DNA of 64,000 nucleotides from G963720515 sp963720515 (GCA_963720515.1 OY970397.1:620001-684000); one strand, 5' to 3'. Positions 30,862 through 39,180 are shown, numbered from the stretch's first letter. Made by a program: numbers and translations. Notes: generated from the sequence alone by a model not told the origin.

Positions 30862-31686
30862 ATGGCGACAAAACAGCGATCCAAGCGACACGCGCAGCCT
30901 GCCAAGACTGCGACCCCTGCCCCCAAGCGGCAGCGCCCCGGCTTGGGCGCGCTCGGCGCGGGCCTGGCCGGCCTCGCGGCGGTCGCGGCGATCGTCTTCG
31001 CGGTGCTCATCTCCCTCGGCGTCCTCGGGGGCGGCTCATCCTCGTCCGACGCCGAGCGGAAGTTCAAGTCGGGCCAGCCGATCGGCCCGGACGACGTCGC
31101 GGCCGAGGTCCAGGCGGGCTGGAAGGCCTCGTTCGCGGCGGAGCACAAGACCTGGGCGCCGGCCGTCATCGCGGGCCAGCCGACCGGCGACGACCCGTGC
31201 CAGTCGCCGGTCGCCGTCTACTGCGACTCGAACCACACCGTGTACCTCGACCCGGACTTCATGAAGAGCCTCGAGCAGCGCGCCGGCCCCCGGGACGCCC
31301 AGCTCGCGCAGGCCTTCGTCGTGGCGCACCTCCTCGGGCACCACGTCCAGAACCAGCTCGGCATCACGGAGAAGGTGACGAAGGGCCAGGACGTCCGCCC
31401 GAACCAGGCCGTGAAGATCGCCAAGGCGCGCGAGCTCGAGGCAGACTGCCTCGCCGGCTTCGGCCTCCAGGGCCTCGTCTCGGACGGAATCATCTCGACG
31501 CAGGGCATCGAGCGCGCGATGACGGCGGCCGCCGAGACCGGCCAGTCGCTCGCCACCGACGACCCGACGGACCTGAACCAGGAGACCTGGCATTCGACCG
31601 CCCTCGCCAACCGCGTGAAGTGGTTCCAGCGGGGCCTCCAAATCGCGAACGTGGGCGCCTGCGACACGTTCGGACCCTTGGTCTAG
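30862..31686 (+). CDS. YpfJ-like neutral zinc metallopeptidase homologue lacking the catalytic Glu
   Basis: 274 residues: Lys/Pro-rich N-terminus, one membrane anchor (LAGLAAVAAIVFAVLISLG), then a domain like the Zn_peptidase family (YpfJ): CDSNHTVYLDPDFM, the position of VIAHEVGHHVQ, and ELEADCLAGFG. The zinc motif reads AHLLGHHVQ: both His remain but the catalytic Glu is Leu (codon CTC at 31330-31332). It is thus predicted proteolytically inactive or altered. Domain is outside the membrane. ATG 30862 follows the previous stop by 20 bases. Confidence 0.85.
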   Translation: MATKQRSKRHAQPAKTATPAPKRQRPGLGALGAGLAGLAAVAAIVFAVLISLGVLGGGSSSSDAERKFKSGQPIGPDDVAAEVQAGWKASFAAEHKTWAPAVIAGQPTGDDPCQSPVAVYCDSNHTVYLDPDFMKSLEQRAGPRDAQLAQAFVVAHLLGHHVQNQLGITEKVTKGQDVRPNQAVKIAKARELEADCLAGFGLQGLVSDGIISTQGIERAMTAAAETGQSLATDDPTDLNQETWHSTALANRVKWFQRGLQIANVGACDTFGPLV

Positions 31687-31691
31687 GCCGC

Positions 31692-31697
31692 TAAGAT
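31692..31697 (+). promoter_or_regulatory. candidate -10 box of tRNA-Gln
   Basis: TAAGAT ends 11 bases before the mature tRNA 5' end, a normal distance for a tRNA promoter. No clear -35 seen. Confidence 0.35.
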
Positions 31698-31708
31698 GGC
31701 CACCCCGA

Positions 31709-31779
31709 TGCGGGGTCGTCTAACGGTAGGACGCCTGACTCTGGATCAGGTAGTCAAGGTTCGAATCCTTGCCCCGCAG
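31709..31779 (+). tRNA. tRNA-Gln (anticodon CTG)
   Basis: Cloverleaf is complete: acceptor TGCGGGG/CCCCGCA (31709-31715 with 31772-31778), anticodon arm CCTGA-CTCTGGA-TCAGG with anticodon CTG, T arm with TTCGAAT, discriminator G. CCA is not encoded. From the last base of the 5' anticodon stem onward, the gene is duplicated at 36788. Confidence 0.95.
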
Positions 31780-31820
31780 CCTCACGAAAGCCCCGCTACG
31801 GCGGGGTTTTTCTCGGCCCC
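31738..31820 (+). repeat. 83-bp direct repeat, left copy (tRNA-Gln 3' half plus terminator)
   Basis: Runs from the anticodon arm of tRNA-Gln through its terminator. The right copy at 36788-36870 matches at 81 of 83 positions (differences at 31759/36809 and 31783/36833). This is the form expected of an attachment site left by an element that integrated at the anticodon loop. Confidence 0.9.
31791..31811 (+). terminator. Rho-independent terminator of tRNA-Gln
   Basis: CCCCGC-TACG-GCGGGG followed by TTTTT. Strong classical form, duplicated at 36841-36861. Confidence 0.9.
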
Positions 31821-31945
31821 GGTGTTTTCTAGGGGGCGACAGGATCGGGGTTTGTGCCCGCTGGAGGCGACGAAGCTGCGGCGCTCGCCTAGAAGTCTTG
31901 CGATTTCGAGCGGCGAAGGGTCTCTCGGGGTACCCTAAATCTGTC

Positions 31946-32179
31946 GTGATCTGGCGATCAGTGATCGTCGCCGGTTATGTGGCGCTCGCGATCCTCGTGG
32001 GCATTGCCTACGGTGGGCGCGGCCTGTTTATCCTGTCCTTCTTCTACGTCTGGGCTGGGGCTTGGGTCGTCTTCTTGCTCGTGTGGGGCTGGGTGGCGGG
32101 AGCTGCTGGCCGCTGGAACTTCCAACGACTCGATAGCGCTCCGTCGCGCCGCGAGCGGGACGGCTCGAGCTCGACGTAA
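31946..32179 (+). CDS. small two-helix membrane protein
   Basis: A 77-residue candidate from GTG 31946: two hydrophobic segments (VIVAGYVALAILVGIAYGG and FILSFFYVWAGAWVVFLLVWG) and a basic, Ser-rich tail. No family recognised. The frame continues upstream into the tRNA terminator without coding character. First gene inside the tRNA-Gln island. Confidence 0.45.
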   Translation: MIWRSVIVAGYVALAILVGIAYGGRGLFILSFFYVWAGAWVVFLLVWGWVAGAAGRWNFQRLDSAPSRRERDGSSST

Positions 32180-32219
32180 GGCCAAGGCTGAGTGCTAGCG
32201 GGGCCACGGGGGATACCGG

Positions 32220-32442
32220 TGCGTCCCCACGCTCGCCCGATTCGCCGAGGACTTCTTCCAGCGGGTGGGGATCGCCCGCCGGGTCAACTACGAGGACATC
32301 CAGTACCAGGCACGTCAGATCGCGGACAGCCTGAGCGGCGAACAAGCTCTACGACTACTCCGGCGGCGTCTACGGCGACCGCACGCTCGCTTCCGCGCCC
32401 GCCCAGAGGCCGTCGGAACGGCGCGTACACTCGGTGTCGTGA
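32220..32442 (+). pseudogene. remnant of an unidentified gene
   Basis: Coding-like sequence VPTLARFAEDFFQRVG then RRVNYEDIQYQARQIADSL in one frame, continued after a frame change near 32,345 by KLYDYSGGVYGDRTLA to the TGA at 32440. No start codon with a ribosome site is seen, and I do not recognise the family. It overlaps the GTG of the cyclase gene. Probably the broken end of an element-borne gene. Confidence 0.3.
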
Positions 32443-35400
32443 AGGTCTGCCCGAGCTGCGGGGAGGAGAACCCGGAACGGTTCCGGCTCTGCGGTTTCTG
32501 CGGAGCCAATCTCGAACCTGAGGCCGCACCGCAGGAGGCTCGAAAGCTCGTCACGATCGTCTTCGCGGACCTGGTCGGGTCGACGTCGCTCGGAGAGGCG
32601 CTCGACTCCGAGTCACTCCGGACGCTCATGTCTCGCTACTTCGAGGAGATGAGCAGCGTGCTGGAGAGTCACGGGGGTGTCGTGGAGAAATTCATCGGCG
32701 ACGCTGTCATGGCCGTCTTCGGCCTCCCCATCGTCCGCGAGCACGACGCGCACCGTGCCGTCCGGGCAGCCGAAGAGATGCGAGGCGCCCTGTCCGGGCT
32801 GAACGACGAGCTCGAGGCCGGGTGGGGCGTGCGCCTAGCGGCCCGGATCGGAGTGAATACGGGCGAGGTCGTCGCCGGCGACACGGAATCGGGCCAGCGT
32901 CTCGTAACCGGGGACGCCGTCAACGTGGCCGCTCGTCTGGAGCAGGCGGCAGGCGAGATGGAAGTCTTCCTCGGCCCCCTCACCTACCGACTCGTGCGTG
33001 ACGAGGTCGAGGCCGAGCCGGTCGAGCCGCTCGCCCTCAAGGGCAAAGCGGATCGTGTGCCGGCCTACCGGCTCCTCGGGCTCGCGCGCGCCGACGGCCG
33101 CCCGCGACGGCCCCCCGCGCCCCTCGTCGGCCGGGCAGCCGAGCTCGCCGCGCTGCGCGACGAGTTCTCCCTCGCAGTCGACACCAAGTCGTGCCGGCTC
33201 GCGACCCTTCTCGGTGATGCGGGCGTCGGCAAATCGCGGCTCGTCGCCGAGCTCGCCGGGTCGCTCGACAGCGAGGCCCTCTTCCTGCGTGGCCGGTGCC
33301 TTCCTCACGGACGGGGCATCACGTTTTGGCCTCTGCGGGAGGCCGTGCGCCAGGCTGCGGTCATCTCCGACGAGGACCGGCCTGAGGAAGCGCGGGCAAA
33401 GCTCATTCGCTTCGCCGGCCCGGAGGCTGGCGACTCGGTCGAGCGCGTCGCCTCGGCCATCGGGCTCTCGGACTCCCAGTTCGCCGTGGACGAGGTGTTC
33501 TGGGGCGCCCGCAAGCTGCTCGAGACCATCGCTCGCAGGCAGCCGCTGCTGCTCGTGTTGGAGGACGTCCATTGGGGAGAGACGACCTTCCTCGAGTTCG
33601 TCGAGCACCTGGCCACAGAGGTCGAAGGCGCGCCCATCCTGCTCGTCTGCCTCGCGCGACACGAGCTGCTCGAGATCAAGAGCGATTGGGGCGAACGGGC
33701 GGCCGAGAGGCGGATCCTGCTCGAGCCGCTTTCGGAGCAGGACGTGGCGCTTGTGATTGAGAACGTGCTCGAGCAGGCTCGCATCGCCAACGAGGTGCGC
33801 GCGCGAATCGCCGCTGCTGCCGAAGGCAATCCGCTCTTCGTCGAGCAGCTCGTCGAGATGATGATCGATGAGGGCCTCCTTCGCCGTCAGGACGACGCCT
33901 GGGTAGCGGAGGGGGATCTGAGCAGCGTCTCCATGCCGCCGACAATCCACGCGCTCCTCGCCGCGCGTCTCGAGATGCTCTCCAAGGAAGAGCGGATCGT
34001 GATCGACGCGGCGTGCGTGGCCGGCCAGGTCTTCGGGGAGGGGGCCGTCGTCGAGCTCGTCGCCGACGACGTCGCTGAACCCGTCTCTCAACTGCTCGAA
34101 GCGCTCGTCCGCAAGCAGCTCGTGCGGCCAGAGCCCTCCGAGCTCATCACCGAGCGGAGCTATCGCTTTCGCCACATCCTGATCCGTGACGCCGCCTACA
34201 AGGGGCTCCTCAAACGCTCCCGTGCAGTCCTCCACGAGCGCTTTGTCGCCTGGGCAGACCGCGTCAACCAGGACCATGACCGGGCCGTCGAGTACGAGGA
34301 GATCCTCGGTTACCACCTCGAACAGGCCCACCGCTGCCTCTCCGAGCTTGGGCCGCTTGACGCACACGGACGCGAGCTCGGGATCCGGGCCGCGGGTCGC
34401 CTTTCGTCGGCGGGCGGGCGGGCATTTGCGCGGGGGGACATGCCTGCGGCAGCCAACCTTCTTCGCCGTGCGGTCGCTCTCTTGCCCACGGAGAGCAAGG
34501 ACCGGCTATCCCTCCTACCCGACCTCGCGGAGGCGATGATGGCGATCGGAGAGTTCGCCTGGGCCGAGATCTTCCTCGACGAGGCGATCACGACGGCGGA
34601 GGCGACCGACGGGCCAGGGCTCGCCGCGAGCGCGCGACTCCTTCGGATTCGCGTCCGGAGCCACTCAGCCGTCCCCGAGGACTGGACGGGGCAGGTGGTC
34701 GAGGAGGCGAAGCGCGGGTTGCCGCTGCTCGAATCCGCGGGCGACCACGTGGAGCTGGCGCGCGCGTTCCGCATGCTCGCCTGGGCGCACGGGACAGCGT
34801 GTCAGTACGGCGAGGCAGCGGTCGCGGCCCAGCGGGCGATGGAACATGCAGCGCTCGGCGGTGACGAACGCCAACGCAGGCATGCCGGGTCCCAGTACGC
34901 GATCGCGGCGCTTTATGGGCCCACACCAGTCACCGAGGCGATTGCCCGTTGCGAGGCGATCGTCGCCGACGCGGTTGGCGACCGCCGGACGCAGGGACTC
35001 GTGATGAGTCTCCTAAGTGGGCTCCAGGCGATGCAGGGCGACTTCGACCGCGCTCGCGACCTGTACACACACGCACGGCTAATGCTCGCTGACCTCGGTC
35101 GCAGCGTGGTCGCGGCCTCCACATCTCAACAGTCCTGCGAGGTCGAAATGCTCGCCGGGGACCCCGCGGCGGCTGAGCGCGAGCTTCGCCGCGATTTCGC
35201 CGAGCTCTTGGAAATGGGCGAGAAGTATTTCCTGTCGACGGCCGCGGGCGAGCTTGCCCGCGCCGTGTACGCGCAAGGCCGCTACGCCGAAGCGGAGGAG
35301 CTCACCCTGCTGGCCGAGGAGCTTTCGGCGGACGACGACCTCCATTCGCAGGCCGTGTGGCGTGCAGTTCGCGCGAAGGTGCTGGCACGGAGGGGCCTGG

Positions 35401-35636
35401 GCAACGAGGCGGAGGAGCTTGCGCGCGAGGCCGTCGAGCTCCTGCGCGGGACGGACGCCCTCGCTCTGCAGGCCGCCACGCTCGAGGACTTGGCCGAGGT
35501 GCTCGCGCTCGTCGGGGCGGACGGCGCCCGTGAGTATCTGGAGGAGGCGCTCGACCTGGTCGAGCGGAAGGACGATGTCGCCTCGACCGAGCGATTGCGA
35601 GCGTCGGTACGGGCGCTCGACGCGACCGCCGCCTAG
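32439..35636 (+). CDS. zinc-ribbon/class III adenylate cyclase/AAA ATPase/TPR signalling protein
   Basis: A 1,065-residue cytoplasmic protein, undamaged. Order: zinc ribbon (CPSCGEENPERFRLCGFCG, residues 3-21); class III cyclase ~35-200 with metal-binding Asp in FADLVGSTS and GDAVMAVFG, adenine-selecting Lys (VEKFIGD) and Asp (GDAVN), and the transition-state Asn/Arg (NVAARLE); AAA ATPase with Walker A LGDAGVGKSRL and Walker B LLLVLEDVHWGE; then ~450 residues of helical TPR-like repeats. All cyclase catalytic positions look intact, so cAMP production is predicted. GTG 32439 is chosen because the zinc ribbon starts there. Input signal unknown. Confidence 0.92.
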   Translation: MKVCPSCGEENPERFRLCGFCGANLEPEAAPQEARKLVTIVFADLVGSTSLGEALDSESLRTLMSRYFEEMSSVLESHGGVVEKFIGDAVMAVFGLPIVREHDAHRAVRAAEEMRGALSGLNDELEAGWGVRLAARIGVNTGEVVAGDTESGQRLVTGDAVNVAARLEQAAGEMEVFLGPLTYRLVRDEVEAEPVEPLALKGKADRVPAYRLLGLARADGRPRRPPAPLVGRAAELAALRDEFSLAVDTKSCRLATLLGDAGVGKSRLVAELAGSLDSEALFLRGRCLPHGRGITFWPLREAVRQAAVISDEDRPEEARAKLIRFAGPEAGDSVERVASAIGLSDSQFAVDEVFWGARKLLETIARRQPLLLVLEDVHWGETTFLEFVEHLATEVEGAPILLVCLARHELLEIKSDWGERAAERRILLEPLSEQDVALVIENVLEQARIANEVRARIAAAAEGNPLFVEQLVEMMIDEGLLRRQDDAWVAEGDLSSVSMPPTIHALLAARLEMLSKEERIVIDAACVAGQVFGEGAVVELVADDVAEPVSQLLEALVRKQLVRPEPSELITERSYRFRHILIRDAAYKGLLKRSRAVLHERFVAWADRVNQDHDRAVEYEEILGYHLEQAHRCLSELGPLDAHGRELGIRAAGRLSSAGGRAFARGDMPAAANLLRRAVALLPTESKDRLSLLPDLAEAMMAIGEFAWAEIFLDEAITTAEATDGPGLAASARLLRIRVRSHSAVPEDWTGQVVEEAKRGLPLLESAGDHVELARAFRMLAWAHGTACQYGEAAVAAQRAMEHAALGGDERQRRHAGSQYAIAALYGPTPVTEAIARCEAIVADAVGDRRTQGLVMSLLSGLQAMQGDFDRARDLYTHARLMLADLGRSVVAASTSQQSCEVEMLAGDPAAAERELRRDFAELLEMGEKYFLSTAAGELARAVYAQGRYAEAEELTLLAEELSADDDLHSQAVWRAVRAKVLARRGLGNEAEELAREAVELLRGTDALALQAATLEDLAEVLALVGADGAREYLEEALDLVERKDDVASTERLRASVRALDATAA

Positions 35637-35640
35637 GGAA

Positions 35641-36666
35641 CTAGTGCATCTTCCCGTTGTGGTCGGAGATGAGCGTCGCTTCGAAGCCCTTACTCTTCAG
35701 ATCGCGCACGTTCCAGAGGCACGGGAGCTCACCGGGAGACGGCGTGGCGGAGCTGCACCGCGTCCGGATGATCTCGAGCGCACACGTGTCACAGGCGACA
35801 TAGAAGAGGGCGAAGTTCCGCGTCGTCTGCTTCGCGGGCACGAGCTCGTCAGGCCAGTGGAGGACGAACTGGAGTCCCGGGTCGAAGGTGCCCGGGATCG
35901 AGGCGCTCACCCAGCCGCCGCCTCGACAGATCTCACCTGCGGGGCAGGAGAACGGCGGCTCGTTCGTGATCGCAAGCGCCGCGCTGAGGGAATCGTGCTG
36001 CGAAGGAATCTTGGACTGCCCGCTCTGGCCCCCAGCCGCTGCCAGGAGCTCCGTGGCAATCCCTTTCGGGACGAAGGAGCTCGCCCTGGGGCCTCCCGCG
36101 GCGAGCGCCATTGCCCCCTCGGAGACGGTGACCGTATCCTGGTTCGGGTCCTGGCTCGGGCTGTCGCTTCCCCGCTCCTTGACGGAGACGGTGACGACGT
36201 TCCGGAAGGACCCGGGCTGAATCGGCGCGCGGGCAACCAGCTCGATCGTGGCAAACGCGCCTCGCGCGAGCGATCCGAGTTCGCAGCGAGCCGTGCTCCC
36301 CGCAATGCTGCAGGCGCCCGCGCTCGGAGTCGCCGAGAAGAAGGCGGCGCCCGGCGGGACGGCTCCGCAGGCTCCCGCGCTCTCGGTGCCGGCCGCCAGA
36401 CACGCGTTCGCCGTCGTGTGCGTGAGCGTGCTTCCGCCGCCGTTTCGCACGGTGACGGCGTAAGCGACGAAGGTCGGCGCGCCCGCTGAGGCGGCAGACA
36501 CGTCCACGGGCGTGTGGGTGACGCTCACGCAGAGCGCCCGGCCGTCGGGCGGGGGGCACGGCGACTCGGCCGCAGCCGTCCTCTCTGCTCCGCCGAGCCC
36601 GGCGACGATGAACACGCCCGTGACGAGCATCCCGCAGGCAATGCGACCCTGGCGCCGTCTCTTCAT
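35641..36666 (-). CDS. secreted protein with a DUF11-like domain
   Basis: A 341-residue exported protein: signal peptide (ACGMLVTGVFIVAGLGG, cut near TAAAES), a DUF11-like Ig repeat (YAVTVRNGGGSTLTHTT ... VVTVSVKERGSDSP), then a Cys-containing C-terminal half (FSCPAGEICRGGGW, VACDTCALEIIRTRC). ATG 36666 has GGGAG nine bases upstream, and three tandem 10-base repeats lie just above that. Convergent with the cyclase gene, four bases apart. Function unknown. Confidence 0.78.
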   Translation of the reverse strand: MKRRRQGRIACGMLVTGVFIVAGLGGAERTAAAESPCPPPDGRALCVSVTHTPVDVSAASAGAPTFVAYAVTVRNGGGSTLTHTTANACLAAGTESAGACGAVPPGAAFFSATPSAGACSIAGSTARCELGSLARGAFATIELVARAPIQPGSFRNVVTVSVKERGSDSPSQDPNQDTVTVSEGAMALAAGGPRASSFVPKGIATELLAAAGGQSGQSKIPSQHDSLSAALAITNEPPFSCPAGEICRGGGWVSASIPGTFDPGLQFVLHWPDELVPAKQTTRNFALFYVACDTCALEIIRTRCSSATPSPGELPCLWNVRDLKSKGFEATLISDHNGKMH

Positions 36667-36681
36667 CCGACCGCTCTCCCC

Positions 36682-36711
36682 CGGTTGACCTCGGTTGACC
36701 TCGGTTGATCT
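36682..36711. repeat. three tandem decamers upstream of the secreted-protein gene
   Basis: CGGTTGACCT, CGGTTGACCT, CGGTTGATCT follow one another without gaps, 16-45 bases before the ATG at 36666. Position and spacing (one helical turn each) suit an operator bound by a repeated DNA-binding protein. Confidence 0.6.
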
Positions 36712-36787
36712 TGGCAAACCGGCCTCGCTTAATCAATGCGGGTCAGCGGTCCCGACTGTACCGAGACGGGACGAGACCCAGGAACGT

Positions 36788-36870
36788 ACTCTGGATCAGG
36801 TAGTCAAGATTCGAATCCTTGCCCCGCAGCCTTACGAAAGCCCCGCTACGGCGGGGTTTTTCTCGGCCCC
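36788..36870 (+). repeat. 83-bp direct repeat, right copy (truncated tRNA-Gln)
   Basis: Second copy of the tRNA-Gln anticodon-loop to terminator segment; the 5' half of the tRNA is missing, so it cannot make a functional tRNA. Confidence 0.9.
36841..36861 (+). terminator. duplicated tRNA-Gln terminator
   Basis: Identical CCCCGC-TACG-GCGGGG-TTTTT hairpin inside the right repeat copy. Confidence 0.8.
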
Positions 36871-36912
36871 CATGTGACAGGCGGGTTATGGAGGCGGCCC
36901 GTCGCACCCTGA

Positions 36913-37230
36913 TCAACGGAGCGCGAAACGAGCGAAGCCGGCGTGCAGGGCATCCGCTGCCACCTCGCCGTTCCCCAACAATCGTGCTTTCTCACGCGAC
37001 AGCTCCAGCACCTTCTCGCTCGGCTCGCCGTAGATCTGGATCGATGAAAGCGTCACGAGCTCCACGAACCGGTGAAAGACCGGCCCCGCCACCTCCATGT
37101 GATATTCCAAGGATGCGGTGTCGGGATGGACGTGCACGACGGTCATCCTGGTTCCATCGCCGTTGAAGTACACGGTGTAGGCGATCAGCCGTGGCTCGTT
37201 CGCCTCGACGAAGTCGACGAGCTCCTTCAT
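36913..37230 (-). CDS. small protein, possibly missing its start
   Basis: Reads EPRLIAYTVYFNGDGTRMTV, VHPDTASLEYHMEVAGPVF, LSREKARLLGNGEVAADALH. The frame stays protein-like upstream of the ATG at 37230 (IAAIVYVDTSDVREGALEEL up to about 37,300), but no ATG, GTG or TTG with a ribosome site is found there. Either translation begins at 37230 (105 residues) or the true 5' end has been lost. Resembles small ABM/quinol monooxygenase-like proteins in size; not assigned. Confidence 0.55.
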   Translation of the reverse strand: MKELVDFVEANEPRLIAYTVYFNGDGTRMTVVHVHPDTASLEYHMEVAGPVFHRFVELVTLSSIQIYGEPSEKVLELSREKARLLGNGEVAADALHAGFARFALR

Positions 37231-37300
37231 GCCCGCCTTCAGCTCCTCGAGCGCTCCCTCCCGAACGTCCGAAGTGTCGACGTAGACGATCGCGGCTATG

Positions 37301-37708
37301 TCCCGTTCCCCCGTTGTGGACCTCCGGGTTCGGCTCCCGCCCCGCCGCCGGCCGCTCCCGCGTTTGGGGCCCTAGCGGCGTAGCCTGCCGTACAACGAGA
37401 GGCTGGCCCCGCAGGCCGAATCCTGTTCGCCTCGGCTCCTACGTCTCGCGCGCCTTAGCGCGTCGGGAGATAACGAGCCTTCGGCCGGGGTTCTGGCCGC
37501 AGGGCCAGTCCAAGACACCCTAGCCCAGCTGGAATGCCAAAGCTGTTAAGGCGCCGGCTTCCCGGGCGTGCGTGTACGGCGCTAAACGGCCGCCCCTGCC
37601 GCCCGCGGCGCTCGGGGCGGGGGGCAGGCCCTCGCCGCGTAGTTTGCCGGAATGTGGTTTGCTACACACGTAACAAACTCAAGGGGGGTGCTACGAGAGG
37701 GGAGAACG
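37301..37708. other. intergenic, no gene seen
   Basis: About 400 bases with no convincing frame on either strand. A GC-rich hairpin (CCGCCCC near 37590 with GGGGCGG near 37615) and a strong ribosome site (AGAGGGGAG) for the next gene are the only features. Confidence 0.5.
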
Positions 37709-39055
37709 ATGTCACGTAGACGATCCGTCGCGTTCATCACGGTGGCAGTCGGTGCCCTCCTAAGCGCGCTCGGCGTCTTCAGCGCATCGGCCGCACCACC
37801 AGCGGGGACCGACGCCAGTGAGGTGTCTCACTGGAACCAAGTCGCGGCAACGACGCTCGCCGCGTTCCCGGGGCCGAACGGAGGTGCGCCACCAGCACTC
37901 CAGATCAACATGGGCATGGTGCAGGGCGCCGTGTACGACGCGGTCAACGCGATCGGGCCGAAACACCATCGGCCATATCTGCTCAAGAAGCGTACGGGTG
38001 CGAAGGCGTCGGTCGACGCTGCGGTCGCAACGGCCGCGTACGACGTGCTCTCAGAGCTCGTCACGAATACACCCGCGGTAGTCGCGTTCCCGGGTCGTGC
38101 GGGACTGCTGACTACGCTCTCAACGGAGTACGCAACCTCGCTCGATGCGATCGACGACAACGCCTTCAAGATGCAGGGCATCGAGATCGGGCACGCGGCA
38201 GCGAAGGCCATGCTCGATTCGAGGGTGGGCGACGGACGGTTCGGTCCGTCCCAGTGGGACCAGAGCTCCGGCGTCGGACGTTGGCAGCCGCTCATCGTCG
38301 GGGGGGTGCCGGCCCTCGATCCGACACCATGGGTGGGCACGGTGAAGCCGTTCCTGATCCAAAGCTCGTCGCAGTTCCAAAGCGTGCCACCGCCCGACCT
38401 TCGCAGCACGCAGTGGGCGAATGAGTTCAACGAGGTCAAGGCCCTCGGCCGAGCCACCGGCTCGACGCGGAACGACACTACTGACTCTCAGACATACAAG
38501 GCCAAATGGTGGCAGAGCGCACCAGTTCTCAGTTGGAACGAAGTCGCCCGGCAGCTCATCGCACGGAACAACCTCGACGCCGCCGACGCCGCGAGACTGC
38601 TCGCGCTAGAGAACCTGGGTGGGGCGGACGCGGCAATCAACTGCTGGAACGACAAGTACAGCTTCGACTTCTGGCGGCCGTGGAACGCGATCACCACGAC
38701 GTTGGACGATGGGAACGCCGGGACCACTACGGACCCGACGTGGACTGCGCTCATCACCGCGCCGTATCCCGAGTGGGTCTCGGGACACAACTGCCTCGAC
38801 GCTGCACACACCACCGTCCTGCGGCTGTTCTTCGGCGATGCGCCAGGCAGCTTCCAGATCACGAGCTTCTTCGTGAACCCCGGAGGGCCCGCGGTGCGCT
38901 CGTTCGACACATTCTCGCAGCCACTCGCCGAGCTCATCGAGGCACGCATCTGGGCTGGTCTCCACTATCGCAGCTCGGATGTGCAGGGCCAGGTGCTCGG
39001 CCGGAACGTCGCCAACTACGGGATCGCGAACTACTTCCAACCGGTGGGCCACTGA
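37709..39055 (+). CDS. secreted vanadium-dependent haloperoxidase/PAP2-type enzyme
   Basis: 448 residues with a signal peptide (AFITVAVGALLSALGVFSAS, cut after ASA). The vanadate/phosphate-binding residues of the family are all there: K and R in KYSFDFWRPWNAI (K-x6-RP), SGH in PEWVSGHN, and R and H in ARIWAGLHYRSSD (R-x5-H), followed by GQVLGRNVA. It is either a haloperoxidase using bound vanadate or an acid phosphatase of the same fold; the length and WRPWNAI form favour the bacterial haloperoxidase-like group. Ends in a strong terminator. Confidence 0.88.
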   Translation: MSRRRSVAFITVAVGALLSALGVFSASAAPPAGTDASEVSHWNQVAATTLAAFPGPNGGAPPALQINMGMVQGAVYDAVNAIGPKHHRPYLLKKRTGAKASVDAAVATAAYDVLSELVTNTPAVVAFPGRAGLLTTLSTEYATSLDAIDDNAFKMQGIEIGHAAAKAMLDSRVGDGRFGPSQWDQSSGVGRWQPLIVGGVPALDPTPWVGTVKPFLIQSSSQFQSVPPPDLRSTQWANEFNEVKALGRATGSTRNDTTDSQTYKAKWWQSAPVLSWNEVARQLIARNNLDAADAARLLALENLGGADAAINCWNDKYSFDFWRPWNAITTTLDDGNAGTTTDPTWTALITAPYPEWVSGHNCLDAAHTTVLRLFFGDAPGSFQITSFFVNPGGPAVRSFDTFSQPLAELIEARIWAGLHYRSSDVQGQVLGRNVANYGIANYFQPVGH

Positions 39056-39066
39056 CCATTCACGAG

Positions 39067-39105
39067 GCGGCCCGGCGCCCGTCATTCCGGCGGGCGTCGG
39101 GCCGC
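39067..39105 (+). terminator. 15-bp hairpin after the haloperoxidase gene
   Basis: GCGGCCCGGCGCCCG pairs with CGGGCGTCGGGCCGC (one G-T pair) around a nine-base loop, 11 bases past the stop. No T-run. Confidence 0.6.
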
Positions 39106-39180
39106 TAGCAGGTGATCGACCATAACAAGAGGCCGAGCGCTACTGCGGCCCCCACTCCGCGAAAGTGTTCGCGACGACCT

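Larger units (their letters stand above)
31738..36870. mobile_element. candidate 5.05-kb genomic island at tRNA-Gln
   Basis: Bounded by two copies of the 83-bp tRNA-Gln 3' repeat exactly 5,050 bases apart. Inside are a small membrane protein, a gene remnant, a 1,065-residue cyclase/ATPase and a secreted protein. No integrase, recombinase or excisionase is visible, so it would be a passively mobilised island or the remnant of a larger element. Confidence 0.55.
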
